From NCBI GenBank assembly GCA_026396705.1, contig JAPLWE010000040.1:1-32051 (forward strand): a DNA stretch of 32,051 nucleotides, written 5' to 3'. Position 1 is the stretch's first letter. Every line of letters begins with the position of its first letter. Origin of the DNA: Candidatus Gribaldobacteria bacterium. Lineage in GTDB: Bacteria; Patescibacteriota; Minisyncoccia; Minisyncoccales; CG1-02-41-26. Made by a program: the position numbers and the translations under genes. Of this stretch, positions 18,762-27,283 are shown piece by piece. The notes under the pieces were generated by a model that was not told the DNA's origin, made no database searches, and worked only from the letters and a program-made list of their open reading frames with translations.

Positions 18762-19829
18762 ATGAAATTAAGTATTGGTATTGTTGGCTTGCCTAATGTG
18801 GGCAAGTCAACTTTGTTTCAAACAATTACTAAAAAAGAAGTGCCCAGGGAAAACTACCCTTTTTGCACTATTGACCCCAATGTGGGCGTGGTGGCCGTGC
18901 CTGATGAGCGGGTAGAGAGGTTAGCCGAACTTACTCGCTCGGCTAAGAAAATTTACGCCACTATTGATTTTGTGGATATTGCTGGCTTGGTGAAGGGGGC
19001 TAGCCAGGGGGAGGGCTTGGGCAATCAGTTTTTGGCGCATATTCGAGAAACCAATGCTATTATTTATGTGCTACGAGCCTTTGCCAATGAAAATATTATC
19101 AACACGCAAGAAACTATTGATATTTTGCGCGATAAGGAAATTTTAGACACCGAACTAATCTTGAAGGATTTAGATACCATAGAGAAACGGCTAGTTTCTT
19201 CGGAAAAGGAAGCCAAAATAGGCAAAAAAGAAGCCATCAAAGAAGTAGCTGTTTTGCAAAAGGCCAAAGAATTGCTAGACAAGGGAATTGTTTTGAGCGA
19301 ATCCAATCTCATTGATGAAGAAAAAGAAATCTTAAAAAACACTTGCTTGCTTACCTTAAAGAATCGTCTTTATTTGTTTAACGGCGCTGAAAACGATATA
19401 TCAGCAGAAGTTAAAAATACTTTTGAAAAAAATAATTGGCCATATTTAGTTCTAGATATTTTAACCGAGTTTGAGGCAGTGGATATGACAGAGGATGAAC
19501 GATTGTCATTTGGCTTGCCAATAGAATCTGGCTTGAAAACTTTAATTAAAAAATGCTATGAAATTTTGGGCTTGCTCACTTTTCTAACCACCGGCCCGGA
19601 TGAAACAAGGGCTTGGACAATTAAAAAGGGAGATAAAGCCCCGCAAGCCGGTGGCGCTATTCATAGTGACTTTGAAGAGCTTTTTATTAAAGCGGAAGTG
19701 ATCAACTGGCAGGATTTACTCAATTCGGGCGGTTTTGCGAGAGCTCGCGAAAAAGGTCTCATTCGCACTGAAGGCAAAGAATACATAGTCCAAGACGGCG
19801 ATGTTATTGAAATAAAGTCTGGTAGATAA
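18762..19829 (+). CDS. ychF: Redox-regulated ATPase/GTP-binding protein YchF
   Basis: GIVGLPNVGKSTLFQTIT, NYPFCTIDPNVGVV, DIAGLVKGASQGEGLGNQFLAHIRE, TGPDETRAWTIKKGDKAPQAGGAIHSDFEELFIKAEV. Confidence 0.97.
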   Translation: MKLSIGIVGLPNVGKSTLFQTITKKEVPRENYPFCTIDPNVGVVAVPDERVERLAELTRSAKKIYATIDFVDIAGLVKGASQGEGLGNQFLAHIRETNAIIYVLRAFANENIINTQETIDILRDKEILDTELILKDLDTIEKRLVSSEKEAKIGKKEAIKEVAVLQKAKELLDKGIVLSESNLIDEEKEILKNTCLLTLKNRLYLFNGAENDISAEVKNTFEKNNWPYLVLDILTEFEAVDMTEDERLSFGLPIESGLKTLIKKCYEILGLLTFLTTGPDETRAWTIKKGDKAPQAGGAIHSDFEELFIKAEVINWQDLLNSGGFARAREKGLIRTEGKEYIVQDGDVIEIKSGR

Positions 19830-19836
19830 TCTATCT

Positions 19837-20337
19837 ATGAGTATTATAAAAATTTATCCTTATTATCAAAAGTTTGCCAAGGACTTTGAGAAAAAGAAGC
19901 AAGAGATTATGGCTATTGCCCAAGACGTTGAGGTGCATCATATTGGCAGCACCGCGGTAAGCGGTTTGGGCGGTAAGGGGATTATTGATATGATGATTGG
20001 GGTAAAAGATTGGCAGGGAGTGGAAAAATTGATTGCTGGGCTATGGCAAATTGGTTTTGGGCATATTCATCCCAAGGAGAAGGGTAAAATATTTTTGAGC
20101 AGTGTTAAAGAAAGTAGGCGCGGTGATTTTCATATTCATCTGGTTGTTATTGGCAGTGCCACTTACAGAAATTTTTTAGCGTTTCGTGATTATTTACGGA
20201 AACATCCCGAAGAAGCGGAAAACTATTTTAAGTTAAAACTGGTTTTGCATAAAGAAGCCAAGGGCGAAAGGGCTGTCTATACAAAAATGAAAAATAGCTA
20301 CATCAAAGCAATTTTGAAAAAGGTAAATGAAAAATAA
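19837..20337 (+). CDS. GrpB family protein (nucleotidyltransferase fold)
   Basis: VEVHHIGSTAVSGLGGKGIIDMMIGV, DFHIHLV, FRDYLRKHPEEAENYFKLK. Confidence 0.85.
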   Translation: MSIIKIYPYYQKFAKDFEKKKQEIMAIAQDVEVHHIGSTAVSGLGGKGIIDMMIGVKDWQGVEKLIAGLWQIGFGHIHPKEKGKIFLSSVKESRRGDFHIHLVVIGSATYRNFLAFRDYLRKHPEEAENYFKLKLVLHKEAKGERAVYTKMKNSYIKAILKKVNEK

Positions 20338-20350
20338 AACATAATTTTAG

Positions 20351-20379
20351 TTGACTTTTTGGGGTTATTGGTGAAAGAT
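20351..20379 (+). promoter_or_regulatory. Candidate promoter TTGACT-N17-AAAGAT
   Basis: -35 TTGACT at 20351-20356 and -10 AAAGAT at 20374-20379 with 17-nt spacer, upstream of 20440. Confidence 0.4.
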
Positions 20380-20439
20380 GGGGGCAGAAGTTTTTTATTT
20401 ACAAAATATTCTATTCTTTAATGGAAGGAGGTGAGACTG

Positions 20440-20835
20440 GTGGAACAATCAATCAGGCAGATTATTGGAGAAATTGAGGGCGACCCGAGCTTTATCGCAA
20501 AATTTATTGAGCCCCTCTATCAATCAACTTGTCTTGAGGATCGATATTTTAAGTTGGTTGAGTTGTTGCCTCATAGCTTGTATTGGGATCCGTTTAAGGC
20601 CAGACAATTTATTTTTTATCTGGCTAGCAATTACGGATTGAACTTTGGTGTTTGTGTCTATTATCAGATAGATATGGACGAAGATGGCCGTCAATACTGT
20701 GATATTGATGGTGAAAAAGTGGAATGCCTTTGCGTTATTCCGCAAGGCAGATGTGTCATAAGACAAAAGAAAACGTTCATTCTAGAAGCGGTATCTAGGA
20801 TAAAACAGGAGGAAAGAGAATGCCAAGATCAATAG
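20440..20835 (+). CDS. Hypothetical protein, GTG start
   Basis: GGAAGGAGGTGAG SD positioned for GTG at 20440 (alternative GTG at 20431). Confidence 0.6.
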   Translation: MEQSIRQIIGEIEGDPSFIAKFIEPLYQSTCLEDRYFKLVELLPHSLYWDPFKARQFIFYLASNYGLNFGVCVYYQIDMDEDGRQYCDIDGEKVECLCVIPQGRCVIRQKKTFILEAVSRIKQEERECQDQ

Positions 20836-21026
20836 AAAAAGGAAAAAACAGGATAAAGGCGGTTAATCTCCCGGGCGTGCCGGGAATTTATCTGAGGGTT
20901 GTTGTTCCAAAAGAACCGCCCCCACCTCCGCCACCAAAACCAGAGCCACCTAAACCAAAACAGAAACCCGAGCCAGTTCGGGAGGCGTCAATGTCTCGAC
21001 CAAGGAGAAATTGGTGGGACCTTTAA
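20820..21026 (+). CDS. Small proline-rich, basic hypothetical protein
   Basis: SD AGGAGG upstream of ATG; MPRSIEKGKNRIKAVNLPGVPGIYLRVVVPKEPPPPPPPKPEPPKPKQKPEPV...; overlaps the previous gene by 16 nt. Confidence 0.6.
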   Translation: MPRSIEKGKNRIKAVNLPGVPGIYLRVVVPKEPPPPPPPKPEPPKPKQKPEPVREASMSRPRRNWWDL

Positions 21027-21034
21027 GATATTTT

Positions 21035-21097
21035 AGGCCCTAATTCTATTTTGTCTTTATTGAAAATAAGGCATTAGAATTAGGGCCTTGTTTTTTT
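21035..21097 (+). terminator. Strong Rho-independent terminator
   Basis: Perfect 14-bp stem AGGCCCTAATTCTA / TAGAATTAGGGCCT followed by TGTTTTTTT. Confidence 0.9.
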
Positions 21098-21138
21098 ATT
21101 GCTCGGCAATATAAATTTTATGGTAAGATAAAATAAAT

Positions 21139-21591
21139 ATGAAGAAGATTTTGTTGATTAAAGCTGGGTTAGTAATAGCAGGCTTGCTGATAACAGCTGG
21201 GCTAATTGGCTATTTTGTAATTTTTCATAATCAGAAAGCCAAGGTTTGTTTTAATGACTTTTGCTGGCAAGCGGAGGTAGCCAATAATCGCTTTACTATT
21301 GCCAAGGGGTTGATGTTCCGTAAAAATCTGATGGAAAATGAAGCTATGCTGTTTATTCTGCCGTATGAGGGGAGTCATTCTTTTTGGATGAAAAACACTT
21401 TAATTCCTTTGGATATTATTTTTCTTGATAAAGATAAGAAAGTGGTAGGCATTGCTAAAGATGCCCAGCCTTGCCTAAGCGATAAATGCCCAAGCTATCG
21501 CAATCAACAGCCTGCCCGATATGTTTTAGAAATTAAGGCTGGCCTATCTGATAAAATTGATTTGGGTATAGGCAGTGAATTGCAATTTTAA
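21139..21591 (+). CDS. DUF192 family protein, membrane-anchored
   Basis: N-terminal TM; KGLMFRKNLMENEAMLFILPYEGSHSFWMKNTLIPLDIIFLDKDKKVVGIAKDAQPC is the DUF192 core. Confidence 0.88.
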   Translation: MKKILLIKAGLVIAGLLITAGLIGYFVIFHNQKAKVCFNDFCWQAEVANNRFTIAKGLMFRKNLMENEAMLFILPYEGSHSFWMKNTLIPLDIIFLDKDKKVVGIAKDAQPCLSDKCPSYRNQQPARYVLEIKAGLSDKIDLGIGSELQF

Positions 21592-21592
21592 T

Positions 21593-24500
21593 ATGGCCAA
21601 AAACTTAAACAATTTAAATAAAGAGCAAAGAGAAGCGGTTTTATTTGGCAGCGGGCCTTTGTTGATTGTGGCTGGGGCGGGCACTGGTAAAACCACAGTG
21701 ATTACCGAGAGGATTGCTGGTTTGATTGAACAAGGATTAGCCAAGCCCGAAGAAATTTTAGCTGTCACTTTCACGGAAAAAGCCGCCGCGGAAATGGAAG
21801 ACCGAGTAGATCGGCTTTTGCCTTTTGGCTATCACGAGCTTTGGATATCAACTTTTCACGCTTTTTGCGAAAGGGTTTTGCGGGAAAACGGCTTGGATAT
21901 TGGCCTGCCCACCAACTTTAAGCTGATTGACACAACAGCGGCTTGGCTTTTAGTGAGGCAAAACTTAGATAAGTTTGCTTTGAATTATTATCGGCCATTG
22001 GGCAATCCGCTAAAATTTATTCACGCTTTGCTCTCTCATTTTTCTCGTTGCAAAGATCAAATGATTTATCCACCAGATTATCTGAAATACGCTGACGAGC
22101 TAAAATCAAACTTAACCGATTTGCCCGAGGGCGCCGAGGTCGAGCGCGTTAAAGAAATAGCTGGCGCTTACCATACTTATCAAAAGATTTTGCTGGACAA
22201 CAGTTTGCTGGATTTTGGCGACCTGATTAACTATTGTTTGCAACTTTTCCAAAAGCGGCCGGCCATTTTAGAAAAATACCGGGCTCGTTTTAAGTATATT
22301 TTGGTGGACGAATTTCAAGACACCAACTGGGCGCAATATGAGCTAATCAAAATTTTAGCCGCACCCAAAAACAATCTGGCTGTCTGCGCCGACGATGACC
22401 AATGTTTGCCGGGTAATGCTCTGGTTGCTGTTAGAGATGGCGAAAAAGAAATTAGAGCCATCAAAAAAGGGGAGGAAGTTTTAACAGCCGTGGGTAAGGG
22501 GCATATTGGTGTCAGCCATGTCAATAAAGTATTCAAGCGGCAGAAGAAAGCGCGTTTGCTAACTATCAAAACCAAAAGTGGCCTTCAGGTTCAGGCTACG
22601 GACAATCACAAGATGTTTTGTTTTGTGCCTCAAGTCCATAAAAATCATCAGTATTGTTATGTTTATTTAATGCATCGACAAGGATTGGGTTGGAGGATGG
22701 GTACTACTAATGATTTAATTAGCAGAACGAGATTGGAGCGTTCGGTTGATAAGATTTTGGCGGTGAAAGCGTTCAAAACAGAAATTGAGGCTCGCTATTA
22801 TGAAACATTGTGGTCGTTGAAATATGGAATCCCAACCAGTTGTTTCCAGGCGAGAGAAAATATTGTTATTCAAGGTGATTTATTAATAAAGCTGTATCAA
22901 GATTTAGCCGTTGAAAATAATGCGCAAAGAATGGCTAAGGATTTGAATATTGATTTAGATTCGCATCATTTTTGCTTGGAAGCGGTGACGCGAGGCAATA
23001 AAATTAGGATTAAGATTAACCTGCGTATGTGCCATCGCAACTATCGTAGCAAAGATCATATTAGGATAAAGAAAGAATTACTTTTAAATCCTTTGATAAA
23101 ACATTATTTAAGCATTGAGACTTCAGATTCAAACACTATATCTAAGCTGACAAAGGCAGGTTTTCATCTTAAAAAGGCCAAAAAGGGCATGGTGCTGAAA
23201 CTAGAACATCAGGATTTGCAAGAGTTGGGCAAAATAGTTCAACATTTACAGAAATTAACTGGCGGGATTGTTGAAATAAAGTTTAATCTGGCTTTAAAAA
23301 ATTCTTTGACAGGAAATGAAAACAGACAACGAAGTTTTCCAGCTATTTTGATGCCGGCTAAAAATTTGGTTTTAGGCCATTATCTACCCATTAAGGCAGG
23401 CCGTGAAATTATTTATGACGAAATCGTTGATATTAGAGAAGAGGAAAAGAATATAATTGTTTATGATTTAGAAATAGACAAAACTCATAACTTTTTCGCC
23501 AATGGGGTAGTGGTGCATAATTCCATTTATAAATTTCGCGGGGCTTCGGTGAGCAATATTACCCAGTTTAAGCAGGATTTTCCTAAGGTTAAAGAAATCT
23601 TTTTGGTGAAAAATTATCGCTCCAGCCAGAATATTTTAGATTTGGCTTATAATTTTATTCAGGCCAACAATCCCAATCGCTTAGAGTTCATTTCAGGCAT
23701 TAACAAAAAGCTCATCGCGCAAAAAGAAGCCTCTGGCATAGTGGAGCATTTGCATTTCAAAACATTGGGTGGCGAGACCTCGGGGGTTGTTCAGAAAATC
23801 GCGCAAATTTTACAAAAAAATAAAGATGTTGGTTTTAATGATTTTGCTGTTTTAGCCAGATCCAACGACACCGCCAACTCTTTCGCGCGCGCTTTTGAAA
23901 GAGCTAACTTGCCTTATCAGTTTTTAGCTTCGCAAGGCCTTTATTTCAAGCCAGTGATTATGGACATCATTGCTTACTTGAAACTGCTGGATAATTATCA
24001 TGAAAGCTCGGCGATGTTTCGCGTGTTAAGCTGGCCATCATGGCAGATATCGCCTGATGACTTGATGCGTTTGACGCATTTCAGCCACCAAAAAGCCCAG
24101 TCGCTTTTTGAGACGGTTTCTAGCTTTGCCTTAGTCAAAGGGCTTACTCCCAAAACCGCTTCCAGCCTGAATAGTTTTTTGGCTTTGATTAAAAAGCATA
24201 CAGCTTTATCTAGGGATAAAAATATCTCGGAAATTTTTATTGCTTTGCTGGAGGACTCAGGCTACTTGAAAAAATTAACCACCACTGAAAACAGGGAGGA
24301 GCTAGATTACTTGGCGCAGTTTTATAAAAGAATCAAAGATTTCGAACAGGCCAATCCTGACAGCTCGCTTAAAAATTTTATGGCCCAGCTTAATTTGGAG
24401 CTGGAGTCAGACGAGCAAGGCAAGCTGGCCTTTGATCCGGATCAAGGTCCGGACTTAATTAAAATAATGACCATTCACGGAGCTAAGGGCTTGGAGTTTA

Positions 24501-25639
24501 AGTATGTCTTTATGGGCGGTATGGTTGACCGTCGGTTTCCTTCAAGCGAGCGCAATGACCCCATTGAAATACCAGCCCAGTTAATTAAAGAGAAACTGCC
24601 CGAGGGTGATATGCACTTGCAAGAAGAGCGACGGCTTTGTTATGTGGCCATTACTCGTGCCAAACAAGGATTATTTTTTACATCAGCTGACGATTACGGG
24701 GGGCTAAGAAAAAAGAAAATTTCTTTGTTTTTAACGGAAATGGGTTTTGGTCAGCTAAAATATTTTGCCAAAAGCGGATCGGCTGGTTTTATTGAGCCCA
24801 AAATTAAAATCAAAAAGAAAGCGCCAGTTGTTATTCTGCCCGAGCACTTTTCTTACACTCAATTAGCCGCTTTTGACACTTGCCCTTATCAGTATAAATT
24901 AGCGCATATTTTGAAAGTGCCAGTGCGGGGCAGGCCATCGTTTACTTTTGGCCGAGCTATGCACAACACGCTTTATGAATTTTTACAAACACTTAATCAA
25001 GTTAATTCTAAAAAACAAAACAATCTTTTTGGCGCGACGAATTCGGCCAAGCCACCAGCCATAGCCATTAGCGAGGCCGAACTGCTCAAAATTTACGAAA
25101 GCCAATGGCTTAACGAGTGGTTTGATAGCAAAAAACAAGAGCAGGATTATTATCAAGCGGGCAAGAAAATGTTAAAAGATTTTTACCAAAATTTTTCTAA
25201 AGAACAGCCCCAAATTTTCCAATATCAAGGCCAGCCAGCCTTAGAAGTTGAGTTTAAGCTAAAAATAAAAGACATCACCTTGAAAGGTAAAATTGATCGT
25301 ATCGATCAGGTGGCGGGCGGGGTTCGTTTGCTGGACTACAAAACGGGAGAGAGCAAAGAAAAAATAACCAAAGAAAACAAAATCCAGCTTTTGCTTTATC
25401 AAATAGCCGCCGAAGAATCTTTAGGATTAAAACCAGTAGAGCTTGGCTATTATTATCTTAGCGAGGGAGAAATGATTTCGTTTTTGGGCGCTGAAAAAGA
25501 AAAAGATGATCTTAAGGTAAAAATCATTGAACAAGTTGAACAAATCAAAACCAGCGACTTCACCGCCAAACCCGGCTGGCATTGCCAGTTCTGCGACTTC
25601 AAAAGCATCTGCGAATTCGCCAGCAAAAATAATGGTTGA
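21593..25639 (+). CDS. UvrD/Rep-family helicase fused to a C-terminal RecB/AddB-like PD-(D/E)XK nuclease, interrupted by an intein
   Basis: LNKEQREAVLFGSGPLLIVAGAGTGKTTVITERI, VTFTEKAAAEM, DEFQDTN, CADDDQ^...^SIYKFRGASV, KNYRSSQNI, MTIHGAKGLEFKYVF, LCYVAITRAKQ; C-terminal EVEFKLKIKDITLKGKIDRID..LLDYKTGE and Cys set DTCPYQYK..WHCQFCDFKSICEF. Confidence 0.93.
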   Translation: MAKNLNNLNKEQREAVLFGSGPLLIVAGAGTGKTTVITERIAGLIEQGLAKPEEILAVTFTEKAAAEMEDRVDRLLPFGYHELWISTFHAFCERVLRENGLDIGLPTNFKLIDTTAAWLLVRQNLDKFALNYYRPLGNPLKFIHALLSHFSRCKDQMIYPPDYLKYADELKSNLTDLPEGAEVERVKEIAGAYHTYQKILLDNSLLDFGDLINYCLQLFQKRPAILEKYRARFKYILVDEFQDTNWAQYELIKILAAPKNNLAVCADDDQCLPGNALVAVRDGEKEIRAIKKGEEVLTAVGKGHIGVSHVNKVFKRQKKARLLTIKTKSGLQVQATDNHKMFCFVPQVHKNHQYCYVYLMHRQGLGWRMGTTNDLISRTRLERSVDKILAVKAFKTEIEARYYETLWSLKYGIPTSCFQARENIVIQGDLLIKLYQDLAVENNAQRMAKDLNIDLDSHHFCLEAVTRGNKIRIKINLRMCHRNYRSKDHIRIKKELLLNPLIKHYLSIETSDSNTISKLTKAGFHLKKAKKGMVLKLEHQDLQELGKIVQHLQKLTGGIVEIKFNLALKNSLTGNENRQRSFPAILMPAKNLVLGHYLPIKAGREIIYDEIVDIREEEKNIIVYDLEIDKTHNFFANGVVVHNSIYKFRGASVSNITQFKQDFPKVKEIFLVKNYRSSQNILDLAYNFIQANNPNRLEFISGINKKLIAQKEASGIVEHLHFKTLGGETSGVVQKIAQILQKNKDVGFNDFAVLARSNDTANSFARAFERANLPYQFLASQGLYFKPVIMDIIAYLKLLDNYHESSAMFRVLSWPSWQISPDDLMRLTHFSHQKAQSLFETVSSFALVKGLTPKTASSLNSFLALIKKHTALSRDKNISEIFIALLEDSGYLKKLTTTENREELDYLAQFYKRIKDFEQANPDSSLKNFMAQLNLELESDEQGKLAFDPDQGPDLIKIMTIHGAKGLEFKYVFMGGMVDRRFPSSERNDPIEIPAQLIKEKLPEGDMHLQEERRLCYVAITRAKQGLFFTSADDYGGLRKKKISLFLTEMGFGQLKYFAKSGSAGFIEPKIKIKKKAPVVILPEHFSYTQLAAFDTCPYQYKLAHILKVPVRGRPSFTFGRAMHNTLYEFLQTLNQVNSKKQNNLFGATNSAKPPAIAISEAELLKIYESQWLNEWFDSKKQEQDYYQAGKKMLKDFYQNFSKEQPQIFQYQGQPALEVEFKLKIKDITLKGKIDRIDQVAGGVRLLDYKTGESKEKITKENKIQLLLYQIAAEESLGLKPVELGYYYLSEGEMISFLGAEKEKDDLKVKIIEQVEQIKTSDFTAKPGWHCQFCDFKSICEFASKNNG
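22403..23521 (+). mobile_element. Intein (about 373 aa) with a GIY-YIG-like homing endonuclease insert
   Basis: Starts C-LPGNALVAVRDGEKEIRAIKKGEEVL with block-B-like QATDNHKMF; ends NIIVYDLEIDKTHNFFANGVVVHN followed by Ser+1. Joining exteins restores DDDQSIYKFRGA. Insert carries YVYLMHRQGLGWRMGTTNDLISRTRLE...TEIEARYYETLW. Confidence 0.93.
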
Positions 25640-25686
25640 GCAAAGGCAGTTTTGTTTCGTGGTTTTTTGTGCTAAAATAGCAGTGT

Positions 25687-25986
25687 ATGAGCAAACAAGA
25701 AATCGCTAAAAAAATTATACCAATATTAAAAAAGCAAGGCGTGAAAAAGGCCGCTCTTTTTGGTTCCCAAGCTCGAGGCGAAGCCACAAAAAAGAGCGAT
25801 GTTGATTTGTTGGTAGAGTTTAATAAAAATAAAGAGCCTGGTTTGTTTGGTTTTGTTGGCTTTAAGCTTGAACTGGAAGAAAAATTGCGCCGCAAGGTTG
25901 ATCTTTTAACTTATAACGCAATCCATCCTCTTTTGAGAAATACTATACTAAAAGACCAAAAAATTATTTATGAAAAAAGATCCTAA
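25687..25986 (+). CDS. MntA-like minimal nucleotidyltransferase (antitoxin)
   Basis: AALFGSQARGEATKKSDVDLLVEF (GS-x-DxD signature); paired with a HepT-like gene. Confidence 0.88.
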   Translation: MSKQEIAKKIIPILKKQGVKKAALFGSQARGEATKKSDVDLLVEFNKNKEPGLFGFVGFKLELEEKLRRKVDLLTYNAIHPLLRNTILKDQKIIYEKRS

Positions 25987-26329
25987 AATTTTTCTATCCC
26001 ATATTTTAGAAAGCATAGAAGCAATAAATTCATACACAGGAAAGTTAACAAAAAAGGAATTTGCCGAGAACGGGCTGGCGCAAGATGCGGTAATTTGCAG
26101 GATACAAGTTATTGGCGAAGCGGTAAAAAATTTACCCGCTGGCTTAAGAAGAGAATACAAACATATTCTTTGGAGCAAAGCGACTGGAATGAGAGATGTT
26201 ATGGTTCATGATTATTTTGGTATTGATAAAGATATTGTTTGGAAAACTATCAAAGAGGACTTGCCAACTTTTCAAAAGGAAATTCAGAAAGTCTACAAAG
26301 AGCTCGGCGGACAAGAAAAGTTGATATAA
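25970..26329 (+). CDS. HepT-like ribonuclease toxin (HEPN/DUF86)
   Basis: ILESIEAINSYTGKLTKKEF, RIQVIGEAVKNLP, RDVMVHDYFGID (Rx4HxY); overlaps the mntA-like gene by 17 nt. Confidence 0.88.
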   Translation: MKKDPKIFLSHILESIEAINSYTGKLTKKEFAENGLAQDAVICRIQVIGEAVKNLPAGLRREYKHILWSKATGMRDVMVHDYFGIDKDIVWKTIKEDLPTFQKEIQKVYKELGGQEKLI

Positions 26330-26384
26330 TGAACCCGAACCATCGGGGCGGTTTTATCGCAACCAGCAAATTATTATTAAAATT

Positions 26385-26564
26385 ATGAAAAAAGGAATTA
26401 TAAATTTTTTATTAAGCGTTGGTTTAGTAGCTTTTGCTTTGATAGGTTTTTTAATATTAGAATTATTGGTAAAAAATGAGTTTCTGAAAGGATTTTATAT
26501 TGGAATAGTTTCTACTTTAACAATTGTCTATGTAATTTATGAATCAGAAAAAGTTAAAAAATGA
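26385..26564 (+). CDS. Small two-TM hypothetical protein (59 aa)
   Basis: MKKGIINFLLSVGLVAFALIGFLILELLVKNEFLKGFYIGIVSTLTIVYVIYESEKVKK, uninterrupted and strongly hydrophobic. Confidence 0.45.
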   Translation: MKKGIINFLLSVGLVAFALIGFLILELLVKNEFLKGFYIGIVSTLTIVYVIYESEKVKK

Positions 26565-26755
26565 AATAAATTTATGAAACAAAAAATTAAAAAGTCGTTT
26601 AACTCACTTTCAATTTCCGCAGAGGGAACACCAATCTTTGCGGATTTTTATTTAAAAAATAAAAAAGGATTAAGAGGGGACTGCCCTTGCTTAATTTGGT
26701 TGTTAAATGTAAAATAATAAAAATCGAAAATTATTAATTATTAATTATTAACATT

Positions 26756-27280
26756 ATGTCGCAATATCTTTTGAACTTTATTATATTTTTTGTTCTTTTG
26801 GCGGTGGTGGGCGGGGTTTATTACTGGTTTGTTGTTGGCAAAAACCAGCCGCAGGCAACGCCGGCTGTGGCTACAACCACTCAAGGAACATCTACTGTTG
26901 CTTCAACTACTACTATTGGTGAGCAAAGCTCGGCTGGCCTTATTGATGGCCCGAGCGGTTTGAAATATCAGATACTTAAGGTTGGCACGGGTCAGGAGGC
27001 CAAAAATGGCAATGATGTTTTGGTGCATTATGTGGGTACCTTGGAAGATGGCACCAAGTTTGATTCCAGCCGCGACCGCAACAAACCCTTTGATTTTGTT
27101 TTGGGCACGGGTGCTGTTATCAAAGGCTGGGACTTGGGCGTTTTGGGAATGAAGGTGGGCGAAATACGCAAATTGATTATCCCGTCATCAATTGGCTATG
27201 GCGCTCAAGGCCAGGGCCCCATCCCGCCCAATGCCACCTTAATTTTTGAAGTTGAACTCTTAGGAGTTAGCGGTAGCTAA
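26756..27280 (+). CDS. FKBP-type peptidyl-prolyl cis-trans isomerase, membrane-anchored
   Basis: [83 protein letters not shown]-terminal TM. Confidence 0.95.
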   Translation: MSQYLLNFIIFFVLLAVVGGVYYWFVVGKNQPQATPAVATTTQGTSTVASTTTIGEQSSAGLIDGPSGLKYQILKVGTGQEAKNGNDVLVHYVGTLEDGTKFDSSRDRNKPFDFVLGTGAVIKGWDLGVLGMKVGEIRKLIIPSSIGYGAQGQGPIPPNATLIFEVELLGVSGS

Positions 27281-27283
27281 TAT

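Noticed and set aside
26574-26717. 47-aa ORF MKQKIKKSFNSLSISAEGTPIFADFYLKNKKGLRGDCPCLIWLLNVK
   Set aside because: Short, no SD, no recognisable features; too weak to call without conservation data.
26717-26755. ATTATTAATTATTAATTATTAAC tract upstream of the FKBP gene
   Set aside because: Simple AT-rich repeat similar to other gene junctions here; no operator-like dyad beyond base composition.
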